Shown in pieces: positions 9,484-17,658 of a DNA stretch of 64,000 bases. Within the stretch, counting starts at the first letter, position 1; each line of letters opens with the position of its first letter. Under the pieces are notes generated by a model. It was not told the DNA's origin. It did not search any database and was given only the letters and a program-made list of their open reading frames with translations. Both the position numbers and the translations under genes were made by a program. Source of the stretch: Mangrovimonas sp. ST2L15 (GTDB lineage Bacteria; Bacteroidota; Bacteroidia; Flavobacteriales; Flavobacteriaceae); NCBI RefSeq assembly GCF_001280515.1, contig NZ_LBIQ01000030.1, forward strand, positions 1,054,001 to 1,118,000, written 5' to 3'.

Positions 9484-11412
9484 TTAGTCTAGTTTTAGAA
9501 CAAAACCACCATAGCCTTTAAGCTCCAATTCTTTTAATTGATCTGAGGTAACATTTTCAATTTGGAATGAGTTTTTCTGTTTATCAGTAAATAAGGTGCC
9601 CGTTTTTGAACCTGTGAATGACAAATCCAATGGAATGGTTTTAGGGATATTTTCACCATTTATTCCTACCACAAACCATGTGCTTCCTTTTCTTCTTGCC
9701 ATGACAGCATCTTTTCCTGGATATCCTGATAGTAATTTGGATTCATCCCAATCTACGGGTATATTTTTAAGTAAATCAATAACTTCCTCAGGCTGTTTAC
9801 TCATGCCTTCCGGTATCTCTGCCATATGTTGTACGCCAGAGGTAAATAGGATAGGTAGTGCAAGCTCAAATGCTTTGGATGTTCTCCTGTGCATTCTTGG
9901 AATGGAGTCTAAAACCATCGGCGTAAAATCCATGGGGTCATAAACATTTCTGGTAAATGGGATGGTGGCGCAATGACTTGGTTGTAAATCTGCATTGACT
10001 TGTTCAAAAGTGACAAATTCCTCGCCTTTAATGGATTCCATGGTCATTAAATTTGGATAGGTTCTCTGCCATCCTCGCGGCAATGTGGTACCATGAAAGT
10101 TTACAAGAAGTTCAAAGGCTGCAGCATCTTTTAGGATGTCGTGATAATAGGCTATCATGGATTGACCATCGCCTCCAAAAAAGTCAATTTTCACCCCTGC
10201 AATACCGATGTTTTTTAATTTTTTGAATTCTGATTCTCGAGCCTCGTGGGTTAAAAGCTTGCTTCTTGGCGTATAGGGAGTGGTATTCCAACTTCCTGCC
10301 GAATTGTACCAAACCAAAACTTTGACATCTTTTGATTGGGCATAAGAAGCGAGTTCTGCCAATTTTTCAAATCCGATTTTTTGGTCCCAATCACAATCGA
10401 TCAAACAATAGTCCCAATTCATGTTTGAGGCATAATCAATAAATTTCTTGGACGTTTCATAATTGGTGAAGTCATCTTTTAGCAACACCCAACTCCAAGA
10501 TGAAAGGCCTCCTTTAATAAAATCGGTATTCATTTCAATAGCCGGGTCGGCCAGGTCTGTTCCTAAAGTGCTTTCAGCAATATCTGCTAATGATCCTACG
10601 GTAATGATACGCCAGGGTGTTTCCCATGGAGTGACAGATTCTGGATTTAAAGCACCACCAGGAAATACTTCTTCAGTTTGTGGAAAAGTAACCTGAAGCG
10701 CTCCAAACTGCTCATTGTATTTTAGCCTAGAACCACAAAAATTTTCCTTAAGTCCAGTTTCAGAAATCAGCGCCCAAACGCTATCTGTTTTAAATAAGGC
10801 TGGATAAACCCAGCCTTCACCAATAGGAGAAGGTTTGTCTTGTGAAATAGCCATTTCATAATGCTCCTCGTATGAGGGATTTGTGTGTTCCCATCCTGTT
10901 TTCGCCTTGGCCATGGGTTGCAACCAAGATTTGGTTTCTGGTCCAAATTTGTAAGTAGTAAATTCTTCTTCAATCCTTTTCAAATCTTCTGATGTTTCTG
11001 GAAATTGGTATTTCAAGGCAACCCCATTTTCGGATAATTGAAACAGGATATTAAATTCTTGGTCTTGATTGTTTTTTAAATGAACCGTATACTGTTTTGC
11101 TTGATATTCCATTTGTTGTTGTTTACCATGGAACATGGTGTACGAATCAGTTATGTTCTCAGGTTCTGAAACGGAAACCAAACTTAGCTGGCTTTCAAAA
11201 TTCCCATCGGTTCTTTTTAAGCCTAGTCTTGATGTGTCTAAGACCATTTTCCCCTGATATTTTAATAAATAGTAGGGTTGAAGATTTTTATTTAAATCGA
11301 AGGTTAATTCTATACTACCATCAGCATTTGACAAAATATGCTGGGTAGACTTGTCATGTTTTTGACATCCCCAAAGAATTATGAGGAGACTGCAGATAAA
11401 AAAATGTTTCAT
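9484..11412 (-). CDS. GH97 family glycoside hydrolase, retaining type, lipoprotein
   Basis: 642-residue GH97 enzyme with a lipoprotein signal (lipobox LILWGC), an N-terminal beta-sandwich (about 25-290), a TIM barrel (about 295-560) and a small C-terminal beta domain. The segment AGVKIDFFGGDGQS places Asp410 where retaining GH97 enzymes (alpha-galactosidase BT1871 type) have their nucleophile; inverting SusB alpha-glucosidases lack this Asp. SusB-like alpha-glucosidase is therefore unlikely. Given the neighbouring arabinose genes, beta-L-arabinopyranosidase, an activity known in GH97, is as plausible as alpha-galactosidase. The gene faces the arabinose operon and shares with it an operator-like palindrome at its promoter. 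Confidence 0.88.
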   Translation of the reverse strand: MKHFFICSLLIILWGCQKHDKSTQHILSNADGSIELTFDLNKNLQPYYLLKYQGKMVLDTSRLGLKRTDGNFESQLSLVSVSEPENITDSYTMFHGKQQQMEYQAKQYTVHLKNNQDQEFNILFQLSENGVALKYQFPETSEDLKRIEEEFTTYKFGPETKSWLQPMAKAKTGWEHTNPSYEEHYEMAISQDKPSPIGEGWVYPALFKTDSVWALISETGLKENFCGSRLKYNEQFGALQVTFPQTEEVFPGGALNPESVTPWETPWRIITVGSLADIAESTLGTDLADPAIEMNTDFIKGGLSSWSWVLLKDDFTNYETSKKFIDYASNMNWDYCLIDCDWDQKIGFEKLAELASYAQSKDVKVLVWYNSAGSWNTTPYTPRSKLLTHEARESEFKKLKNIGIAGVKIDFFGGDGQSMIAYYHDILKDAAAFELLVNFHGTTLPRGWQRTYPNLMTMESIKGEEFVTFEQVNADLQPSHCATIPFTRNVYDPMDFTPMVLDSIPRMHRRTSKAFELALPILFTSGVQHMAEIPEGMSKQPEEVIDLLKNIPVDWDESKLLSGYPGKDAVMARRKGSTWFVVGINGENIPKTIPLDLSFTGSKTGTLFTDKQKNSFQIENVTSDQLKELELKGYGGFVLKLD

Positions 11413-11418
11413 TAGTAT

Positions 11419-11445
11419 AAGTGTGAAAAATACATTTTAAAGATA
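11419..11445 (-). promoter_or_regulatory. GH97 promoter with second copy of the arabinose-locus palindrome
   Basis: On the minus strand TATCTTTA (11445-11438) fits the -7 box. Directly downstream, over the expected transcription start, lies 11419-11437, which matches 16 of 19 positions of the araB palindrome (AAGTGT...TACA.TT). A site over the start point suggests repression. Confidence 0.5.
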
Positions 11446-11564
11446 GGAAATAACCTAGTTCTGTGAAAATATGAAGGCTAAAATGATAAGTGTTTTGTTT
11501 TAAAAAGCTCGAAAATACAGGGGTTTATAATTTTTAGATAAAAATTTTAAAAAAAAATGAGAAG

Positions 11565-11608
11565 TTGACAAATGTCATGTTTTGATAGATATTCTGGTTG
11601 TATTTTTA
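11565..11608 (+). promoter_or_regulatory. Promoter with FNR-type dyad 22 nt before the -7 box
   Basis: TTGAC-AAAT-GTCAT (11565-11578) is followed, after exactly 22 nt, by TATTTTTA (11601-11608), a TAnnTTTA -7 box. The same dyad with identical spacing precedes the tonB-like gene, ppdK and fhs. No protein gene starts just downstream: the transcript would run into the terminator at 11788 or, by readthrough, into the dikinase gene at 11918. Confidence 0.55.
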
Positions 11609-11611
11609 CAC

Positions 11612-11819
11612 TGTGGTTAAGGAAAAATAAAAATTCAATTTTCATATCCACTCTACAGTTTGGCCACGTTGCCAATTTTATACTGTAGTTTATTTGTCAT
11701 TAATTGGCTTTTTTTAAAGTGACTTTATTTCTAGTGGAAAAATAAAGAATTCAACAAAGGCTAATTTTTGTTTGATGAGGTTTTGGGAAAAAGAGGGTTG
11801 TAAAGCAACCCTCTTTTTT
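11612..11819 (+). ncRNA. Candidate small RNA or regulated leader of the dikinase gene
   Basis: The 505-nt gap between GH97 and the dikinase-like gene contains a promoter (11565-11608) and, about 180 nt later, a strong intrinsic terminator (11788-11818), with no convincing protein gene between them. The start is inferred as four bases past the -7 box. The product would be about 208 nt, AU-rich, ending in an 8-bp GC-rich hairpin plus poly-U. It could be an independent sRNA or a leader ending in an attenuator 100 nt upstream of the dikinase gene. I do not recognise a known RNA family in it. The rest of the gap (11446-11564, 11820-11917) shows only A/T-rich sequence. Confidence 0.4.
11788..11818 (+). 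terminator. Orphan intrinsic terminator
   Basis: GAGGGTTG (11793-11800), loop TAAAG, CAACCCTC (11806-11813), then a run of six T. The upstream A-run extends the stem to about 13 bp. The nearest upstream plus-strand protein gene (the symporter) already has its own terminator at 9435, so this one must end another transcript. Confidence 0.85.
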
Positions 11820-11917
11820 ATTGGAGTCTACTCGTCTCTTTCCATTAAGAATTAATCGTTTAGAGTATTAAATCAAACATTTAATTTGTAATTTAGATTT
11901 CCATCAAAATAAAATCA

Positions 11918-14806
11918 ATGAGGCCACTTTTAATCTTCACCTTACTTATTCCTTTTATTGCTTTTTCACAGAATTCATCCTATCAGATTGATAATAAGCA
12001 TGTTCAAGCCCTAATTTCCAAATATAAAAAGGATCCAAGAGGTCCCTATAAAGATATTCGTTGGTTTTGTGATGATAGCACCATTCAAATGCCCAAAGAA
12101 CCCTGCGAGGAGGGAGGGATTCAACATGCACGATATAAGGATGAGGTGGAAGCTTTGGGTGATAAGAGCCATATTTTTCTTGGACAAATTCTTGCTTATA
12201 CCTCGTTTGATGAATTTTGGGATCAGGAGAATTACCACTCAAGAATCAAACAATACATGATTGAAAAATACCTAAAATCGGTAGATGATGGTTGGGTAAA
12301 TAGACGGGGACAGTATTATAGAGGAGCTATTCAGGCAGAAGATGAAGCAGCTTGGGGAATAGATTTTTTTCATTGGTTGTTGAAAGAGGATGAAAACATA
12401 GCGAAGCACTTTTATTTTGTGAGACAAGCTATCAAAGACATTCCACATATTGGCGATGATAATGTGACCCTACGTATGCGAAGCGAATCTAAGTCCATTG
12501 CGGATGAATTTGAGCCTTTTATGAATTTAAGAATCAAAATTCATGGTCAGCCACAAGTAGCAGATATCCAAGATGTATTGGCATTTAAGGAAAAGCAGGC
12601 TGCCAATTTGACTCCAGAATTGAACAAGCAAATTAATAAACTGGTTAAAACCATGAAGGAATATTTTAAACCAGTTGAAGTGGAGTCTCTTACTAAGTAC
12701 CTGAAGGAAGTTGAAGAAGAAAAAATTCGAAATCAGATTGAAAATTATATTTCTTTATATCAAAACGAAAGCGCCCAAATGAAAATACAGGGAGCCTCGG
12801 AGTTAATGTGGTTTATTCGAGAACATATTTTAGAAGAAAAGAATGTTGCAGGTAGGTTAGCTTTATTTGATCTTTCCTTAAAACTAGAGTCTCTAATTAC
12901 CAAACAAATTGATGAATATCCAGATGATGACCTAACAACCCTAACAGATAAAATATGTTATTTAAGCACTGCATCTGCGGCTTCTGGGTACACTGAAACT
13001 TGGGAATGGGAGATGCTACAAACCAGTTTGAGTACGGTGGATGGTAAAAATACCACCCTGGAAGAACTCAATGCGTTTTTAGTAGCTGCTCGAAATCAAT
13101 TGGAGTGGGGCACAGGTAAAAATAATGCGGTTTTTAATCCAATAGTAGAGCTTTATGAAGGATTTGAGCCTTTGGTTCATAGTTTTTTAGATGACCGTAT
13201 TAGAGGTTCGGTGGCCTTATATCTTGGGAATAGTATTGGAAAACTAGGACAGTTTATTACCGAACAGTCTTCTTTAAGTAATCAAGTTTTAGATATTTCC
13301 AACCAAAGTCATTTACATGGGTTAAATCCGGGGTATGCTTATGGGAAGTTGGTCGTGGTTGAAGGTTCGGCAGAAGATTTAAGTGTTAATCCCAATCATA
13401 TTTATGTATTTGCGAGACCACCATCCGATCTGAAACCTGTAGCTGGTATTTTAAATGTTTCAGAAGGTAATTTGGTTTCACATCTTCAGTTATTAGCAAG
13501 AAATCTAGGAATCCCCAATACCTCTTTATCTAGCGATAATGTTAATGCCTTAAAAGCCTTTGACGGCCAAATGGTTTTTTATGCTGTTTCCAATAAAGGG
13601 AACGTCATAATGAAATTGGAAAAGGATATGACGGATATAGAACGGAAGCTTTTTGAAAAGAAGGAGCGAAATACCAACATGATTACAGTTCCTACAGATA
13701 AGATCAAATTAGATCGCACAACCATTATCAATTTAAGGGAATTAAATGCCAAATCTTCAGGAATCTATTGCGGACCAAAGGCAGCAAATTTGGGAGAATT
13801 GAAAGAAAATTTTCCCGATGATGTGGTTGAGGGATTTGTCATACCGTTTGGGATTTTTCTGGATCACATGAAACAAACCATTCCTGGAGAACAACAAACT
13901 TATTGGGACTATTTGAATGGTATTTTTGCTAAGGCAGAAAATATGAAGTCTTCAGGAGAGACCGATTCTAATATTGAAGCGTATCAACTTTCAGAATTGG
14001 AAAACTTAAGACAATTGATAAGTCAAATGTCTTTAAAAGATAGTTTTCTAAAAGATATTAATCGCTCCTTTGATAGTATTTTGGGAGTTCCTTTTGGGGA
14101 GCAAGCCGTATTTTTAAGAAGTGATACCAATATGGAGGATCTTGGGAATTTTACTGGCGCAGGATTAAATTTAACTTTATTTAATGTCCTTGAAAAGGAG
14201 AAAATTCTAAATGGAATTAAAACAGTCTGGGCTTCCCCTTATACGGAACGTAGCTTTAAATGGCGACAAAAGCTTTTGAACAATCCAGAAAATGTATATC
14301 CATCCATTGTAGTAATCCCGGGTGTTAACAATGATTATTCTGGTGTCATGATAACGAAGGGAGTCACCACCGGAAAAACAGATGAAGTAACCGTGGCTTT
14401 TAGTAAAGGCGTGGGCGGTGCTGTTGATGGTCAGGCTGCTGAAACATGGACTGTCAAACATCAAGGTGAGTTCCATTTGATTGCGCCAGCAAGGGAACCT
14501 TTTTACAAATCATTATTAGAAGAGGGCGGTATCGAAACCAAGATGACTACGTTTGAAACCCCCATATTAAGTGTTCAGAATATCAAACAACTTAATTTAT
14601 TTAGAGAAGAATTGGAATCAAAAATGGAAGCCAAGGGAATCCATGGGCCATTTGATGTGGAGTTAGGGTTTAAGGAAAATAAAATATGGCTATTTCAAGT
14701 GAGGCCATTTGTAGAGAATAAAAATGCATTGAGTTCAGATTATCTGCAATCTATCACCCCTGATGTTGATTTGAATAAAGAAATTGCTTTGGATGCCAGC
14801 TTATAA
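11918..14806 (+). CDS. Exported dikinase-like protein (phosphohistidine domain plus C-terminal PEP/pyruvate-dikinase ATP-grasp domain)
   Basis: 962 residues beginning with a signal peptide (MRPLLIFTLLIPFIAFSQ). About 1-440 is a helical region I cannot assign. About 460-560 resembles the swivelling phosphohistidine domain: ILNVSEGNLVSHLQLLARN with His522 at the place of the phospho-accepting His, then LGIP. About 610-930 is the PPDK/PEP-synthase nucleotide-binding domain: GPKAANLGEL at 619-628, VFLRSDTNMEDLGNFTGAG near 733, and LFQVRPF near 925. This order, His domain before ATP-grasp, is that of alpha-glucan water dikinases and differs from PEP synthase and PPDK, which have the ATP-grasp domain first. 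The substrate is unknown. Export of an ATP-dependent enzyme is odd; the neighbouring nucleotide-translocase-like gene overlaps it by 6 nt tail to tail. It is annotated generically in relatives as a PEP/pyruvate-binding domain protein. Confidence 0.75.
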   Translation: MRPLLIFTLLIPFIAFSQNSSYQIDNKHVQALISKYKKDPRGPYKDIRWFCDDSTIQMPKEPCEEGGIQHARYKDEVEALGDKSHIFLGQILAYTSFDEFWDQENYHSRIKQYMIEKYLKSVDDGWVNRRGQYYRGAIQAEDEAAWGIDFFHWLLKEDENIAKHFYFVRQAIKDIPHIGDDNVTLRMRSESKSIADEFEPFMNLRIKIHGQPQVADIQDVLAFKEKQAANLTPELNKQINKLVKTMKEYFKPVEVESLTKYLKEVEEEKIRNQIENYISLYQNESAQMKIQGASELMWFIREHILEEKNVAGRLALFDLSLKLESLITKQIDEYPDDDLTTLTDKICYLSTASAASGYTETWEWEMLQTSLSTVDGKNTTLEELNAFLVAARNQLEWGTGKNNAVFNPIVELYEGFEPLVHSFLDDRIRGSVALYLGNSIGKLGQFITEQSSLSNQVLDISNQSHLHGLNPGYAYGKLVVVEGSAEDLSVNPNHIYVFARPPSDLKPVAGILNVSEGNLVSHLQLLARNLGIPNTSLSSDNVNALKAFDGQMVFYAVSNKGNVIMKLEKDMTDIERKLFEKKERNTNMITVPTDKIKLDRTTIINLRELNAKSSGIYCGPKAANLGELKENFPDDVVEGFVIPFGIFLDHMKQTIPGEQQTYWDYLNGIFAKAENMKSSGETDSNIEAYQLSELENLRQLISQMSLKDSFLKDINRSFDSILGVPFGEQAVFLRSDTNMEDLGNFTGAGLNLTLFNVLEKEKILNGIKTVWASPYTERSFKWRQKLLNNPENVYPSIVVIPGVNNDYSGVMITKGVTTGKTDEVTVAFSKGVGGAVDGQAAETWTVKHQGEFHLIAPAREPFYKSLLEEGGIETKMTTFETPILSVQNIKQLNLFREELESKMEAKGIHGPFDVELGFKENKIWLFQVRPFVENKNALSSDYLQSITPDVDLNKEIALDASL

Positions 14807-17656
14807 ATTGGGCTGATTATCCAAAATATTTAAGGTTTGGAGAGCTTGTTCTCTAATTAATTTACTTGGGTCGTTTAGTACTATTTTGACCAATGGTATG
14901 AAACGTTTTTCACCAGATTTTTCTATCAAGTAAAGAACAGCATGCTTAATTTTAATATCATGCCGTTCCAGAAGAATTTGGTAACATTTGTACTCACTGT
15001 AAACCTGTAAGTTTAGTTTTTTAATAATATCTTCAGAAATCTCGTTATCGATAAAGGCAGATTCAGCAATTGGTATTAATTCCTTTTTCAAATCAATATT
15101 GAGGAGATTGTCCAAAAACTCGATGGCATAGGCGCGTTGTTCTTCCTCTCCAGAACGAATGATATCCAACAAAGGATCTATATCTTCTGGCAAGTATTTT
15201 ATACCTAGAAAACTAAAAATACGATGTAATTGCCTATCCAAACGTTGTTCCAGTATTTGCATCAATCCTTTTCTGGCTGCTATTTCCTGAGAGGTATTAA
15301 TTTTGGCTTCTTTGTAGCTAATTATGATTTGCGAATGTAAAGACGATAAGATATTTTGATACACTTGGCATTCATCTAATATTTTACCAATCACAAAACC
15401 ATCCCTTACTTTTAGGTTTTTATGCTTCCATTTAAGCCGTTTCAAGGACTCAATAGCCTCAATTGAAACAGAATGTTCTGTAGTGTCTATCAATTTGATT
15501 AAAGCATTTATTGCTTTTTGGGATTCAAACTGCTCAATCACTTTTGGAATGAATTGGCTATTTTTTAAAGATATTTTATCGTCTAAAATACATTTAGTCA
15601 AATAATCGATGATGCCTTCCCCATAGGCATGTAAGGCATCAAATAATTCATCTCTTAATGTTTTTTCCCAAAGTCTAGATAGCATGGGGTCAATGAAATC
15701 TTTTGATTTTATTTCTTTAACTGAAATTAAGGCCTGAATCACAATATCATTTTGGTTTGAAGCGAGCGATTGAGTGATAATAGAATAGAACTCTTTGGTC
15801 TTAATATTGCCGATGACTTCCAGAATGGTTTTTAACTTGTTGGATTTCATTGGACCTTCTTCAAAATGAATCCATTCATTAACGGCTTCCTCTAAGGTGG
15901 ATGTGAAATTAAATTTTTTCTGGAGTGTGGGACTGTTGTGTAATTCTTGGGACAGTGCAATAAGAACAGCATTCTCTATGGATTCATCGTCCTTTATTTT
16001 GGAATATTTATTGAAAATATTTGAAGCTTCCGATGGTTTATTTTTAATGATATACCGAAGCGCATGAGTAGTTATTTCTTGATCCTCTTCAAAAATCAAG
16101 GGCTCAATTAACGAACTTAAATCGTCAGTTTTTAGAAAGTAAAGGTTTTCAATAGCTAATGCTCTTACGGCTTCCGACTCGTGGTTGAGGAGATTTTTTA
16201 AATCTTCAAAAAAACGTTCGTCAGGCGTCTCTAAAGTGCGATGGAGCATGTGAAGAATTTGGGACTCGTTTCCGTTTTTGAATACGTTTTTTATAGAGCC
16301 AACAATGGTGTTTATAGGCACCTCTTTTTTAGGTTGTTCCAGCTTTTTGCTTTTAGAGTGTGGTCTTTCTAAAAGCGATTTAAAGGCATTGATGTATTCC
16401 TTTTTAAGTCTGAAAATAAAAAACATCCAAACTAAAATAAATACAATTGTTAAGATGCTTACAAAGAAATAGGAGCCTTTAAAGACATGTATTACAAACA
16501 TGAGGAGAAAACCAGCAATTCCAGTTGCAATACTATCGATTACAACATCTATAAAGGTTTTTGTCTTCTTTTTAACTTCAAGAGGAACGGGAATCATTAA
16601 AAGCTCAGTGGCCGCTTTGTTTACAGATTGTTTTAAGCTTCCGTCTGCTATTTTAATAAAGATGACAACCCACAATTCTGGAAAAAACAAAAGCAATACA
16701 GATCCAATTAAGATTCCTGTAGGTAACCATAAAAGGGACTTGCCAACTCCTAACCTTCCTACAATTCGATTAGTCAAAAACAACTGAACCAAAAGGGAAA
16801 TAACACTTAAGGTAGAAAGCCAAAATGCAAAAAAGGCAGTAAGTTCTTGTTTGTCTGTTATTATTTCCGATGCAAAATGACTGTATTGATAATCTACTAG
16901 TTTAGCAACAATAACTCCAATTCCAATGACAATCCCAATAGAACTCAGCAGAGGAGAAGATTTAATCATTTTAAAAGGAGATTTCTCAATATGCTCACTT
17001 TTTAAATGTGCTAATTGATAATGGCTTAATCTAACAACCTCCTTACTCCAAATGAATTTGGTGATGGGTATACACCAAAAAAGCAAAAAGGCAGCTACCA
17101 ATAAGAGGTTTTCAGAACTCATGAAGCTTGAAAGAGCACTAGTCAAATAGCCTCCAAAAATGCCTCCAGCAATGGCTCCAGCTCCAATAAATCCAAAAAC
17201 GCGTTTAGCTTCTCTAGCGTTGTAAACGATGTTGGCTAAAATCCAAAATTGAGAAGTTGTTAAAAGGCCATATATGGCAACCCAGATATAGGGAATGTAA
17301 AGTAAAAGCCCTAATTTAAGTTTAAGATTGAGGGCCAAACAAAATAGGACCAAGGTGATAATGGAGCCTATTAAGGTCCTTATGATAATTTTGTTTAGGG
17401 AAAAATGAGCTAAGGCTTTATCGTAAAAAAAAGAGCCAATGATGGCAAATATAGCTGTTAAAACATAACCTGCAGGTAATGCACTGGCCGAAAGTTCTGA
17501 TAAGAATAGGGAATTAATAGTAGGCTTAACAATGAGGAGGGTTGTTAAGATTAGAAAAATATTGAGCTGCAATAACAGGGTTTTTTGCAGCTCATCTTCA
17601 GTAATATCAAATACTTTTAAAAGGTATAAAGTTAACCTTTTAGGTGTTGTTGGCAT
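14801..17656 (-). CDS. ATP/ADP translocase (NTT)-like membrane protein fused to HEAT repeats
   Basis: 951 residues in two halves. Residues about 25-425 hold some 12 hydrophobic segments of the major-facilitator type; TSQFWILANIVYNAREAKRVFG, GAGAIAGGIFGGYL and DGSLKQSVNKAATELLMIPV resemble the nucleotide-transporter (Npt1/Npt2, plastid/parasite ATP-ADP translocase) family. Residues about 450-945 are predicted alpha-solenoid with repeated helical pairs and HEAT-type patterns such as EAVRALAIENL, ALISVKEIKS, RAYAIEFLDNLL and KLIREQALQTLNIL. Free-living bacteria are known to carry such NTT-HEAT fusions with unknown substrates. It starts 2 nt after the serine hydrolase gene, so the two form an operon, and its stop overlaps the end of the convergent exported dikinase gene. 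A nucleotide-linked role for all three is inference. Confidence 0.72.
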   Translation of the reverse strand: MPTTPKRLTLYLLKVFDITEDELQKTLLLQLNIFLILTTLLIVKPTINSLFLSELSASALPAGYVLTAIFAIIGSFFYDKALAHFSLNKIIIRTLIGSIITLVLFCLALNLKLKLGLLLYIPYIWVAIYGLLTTSQFWILANIVYNAREAKRVFGFIGAGAIAGGIFGGYLTSALSSFMSSENLLLVAAFLLFWCIPITKFIWSKEVVRLSHYQLAHLKSEHIEKSPFKMIKSSPLLSSIGIVIGIGVIVAKLVDYQYSHFASEIITDKQELTAFFAFWLSTLSVISLLVQLFLTNRIVGRLGVGKSLLWLPTGILIGSVLLLFFPELWVVIFIKIADGSLKQSVNKAATELLMIPVPLEVKKKTKTFIDVVIDSIATGIAGFLLMFVIHVFKGSYFFVSILTIVFILVWMFFIFRLKKEYINAFKSLLERPHSKSKKLEQPKKEVPINTIVGSIKNVFKNGNESQILHMLHRTLETPDERFFEDLKNLLNHESEAVRALAIENLYFLKTDDLSSLIEPLIFEEDQEITTHALRYIIKNKPSEASNIFNKYSKIKDDESIENAVLIALSQELHNSPTLQKKFNFTSTLEEAVNEWIHFEEGPMKSNKLKTILEVIGNIKTKEFYSIITQSLASNQNDIVIQALISVKEIKSKDFIDPMLSRLWEKTLRDELFDALHAYGEGIIDYLTKCILDDKISLKNSQFIPKVIEQFESQKAINALIKLIDTTEHSVSIEAIESLKRLKWKHKNLKVRDGFVIGKILDECQVYQNILSSLHSQIIISYKEAKINTSQEIAARKGLMQILEQRLDRQLHRIFSFLGIKYLPEDIDPLLDIIRSGEEEQRAYAIEFLDNLLNIDLKKELIPIAESAFIDNEISEDIIKKLNLQVYSEYKCYQILLERHDIKIKHAVLYLIEKSGEKRFIPLVKIVLNDPSKLIREQALQTLNILDNQPNL

Positions 17657-17658
17657 AG

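Noticed and set aside
11773-11860. Short plus-strand open frame beginning ATGAGG in the 11.4-11.9 kb gap
   Set aside because: It runs through the terminator hairpin and has no protein-like composition.
14801-17656. NTT-like protein as sign of an intracellular parasite
   Set aside because: The surrounding genome content (arabinose use, efflux, gliding-type proteins) is that of a free-living bacterium, and NTT-HEAT fusions are known outside parasites.
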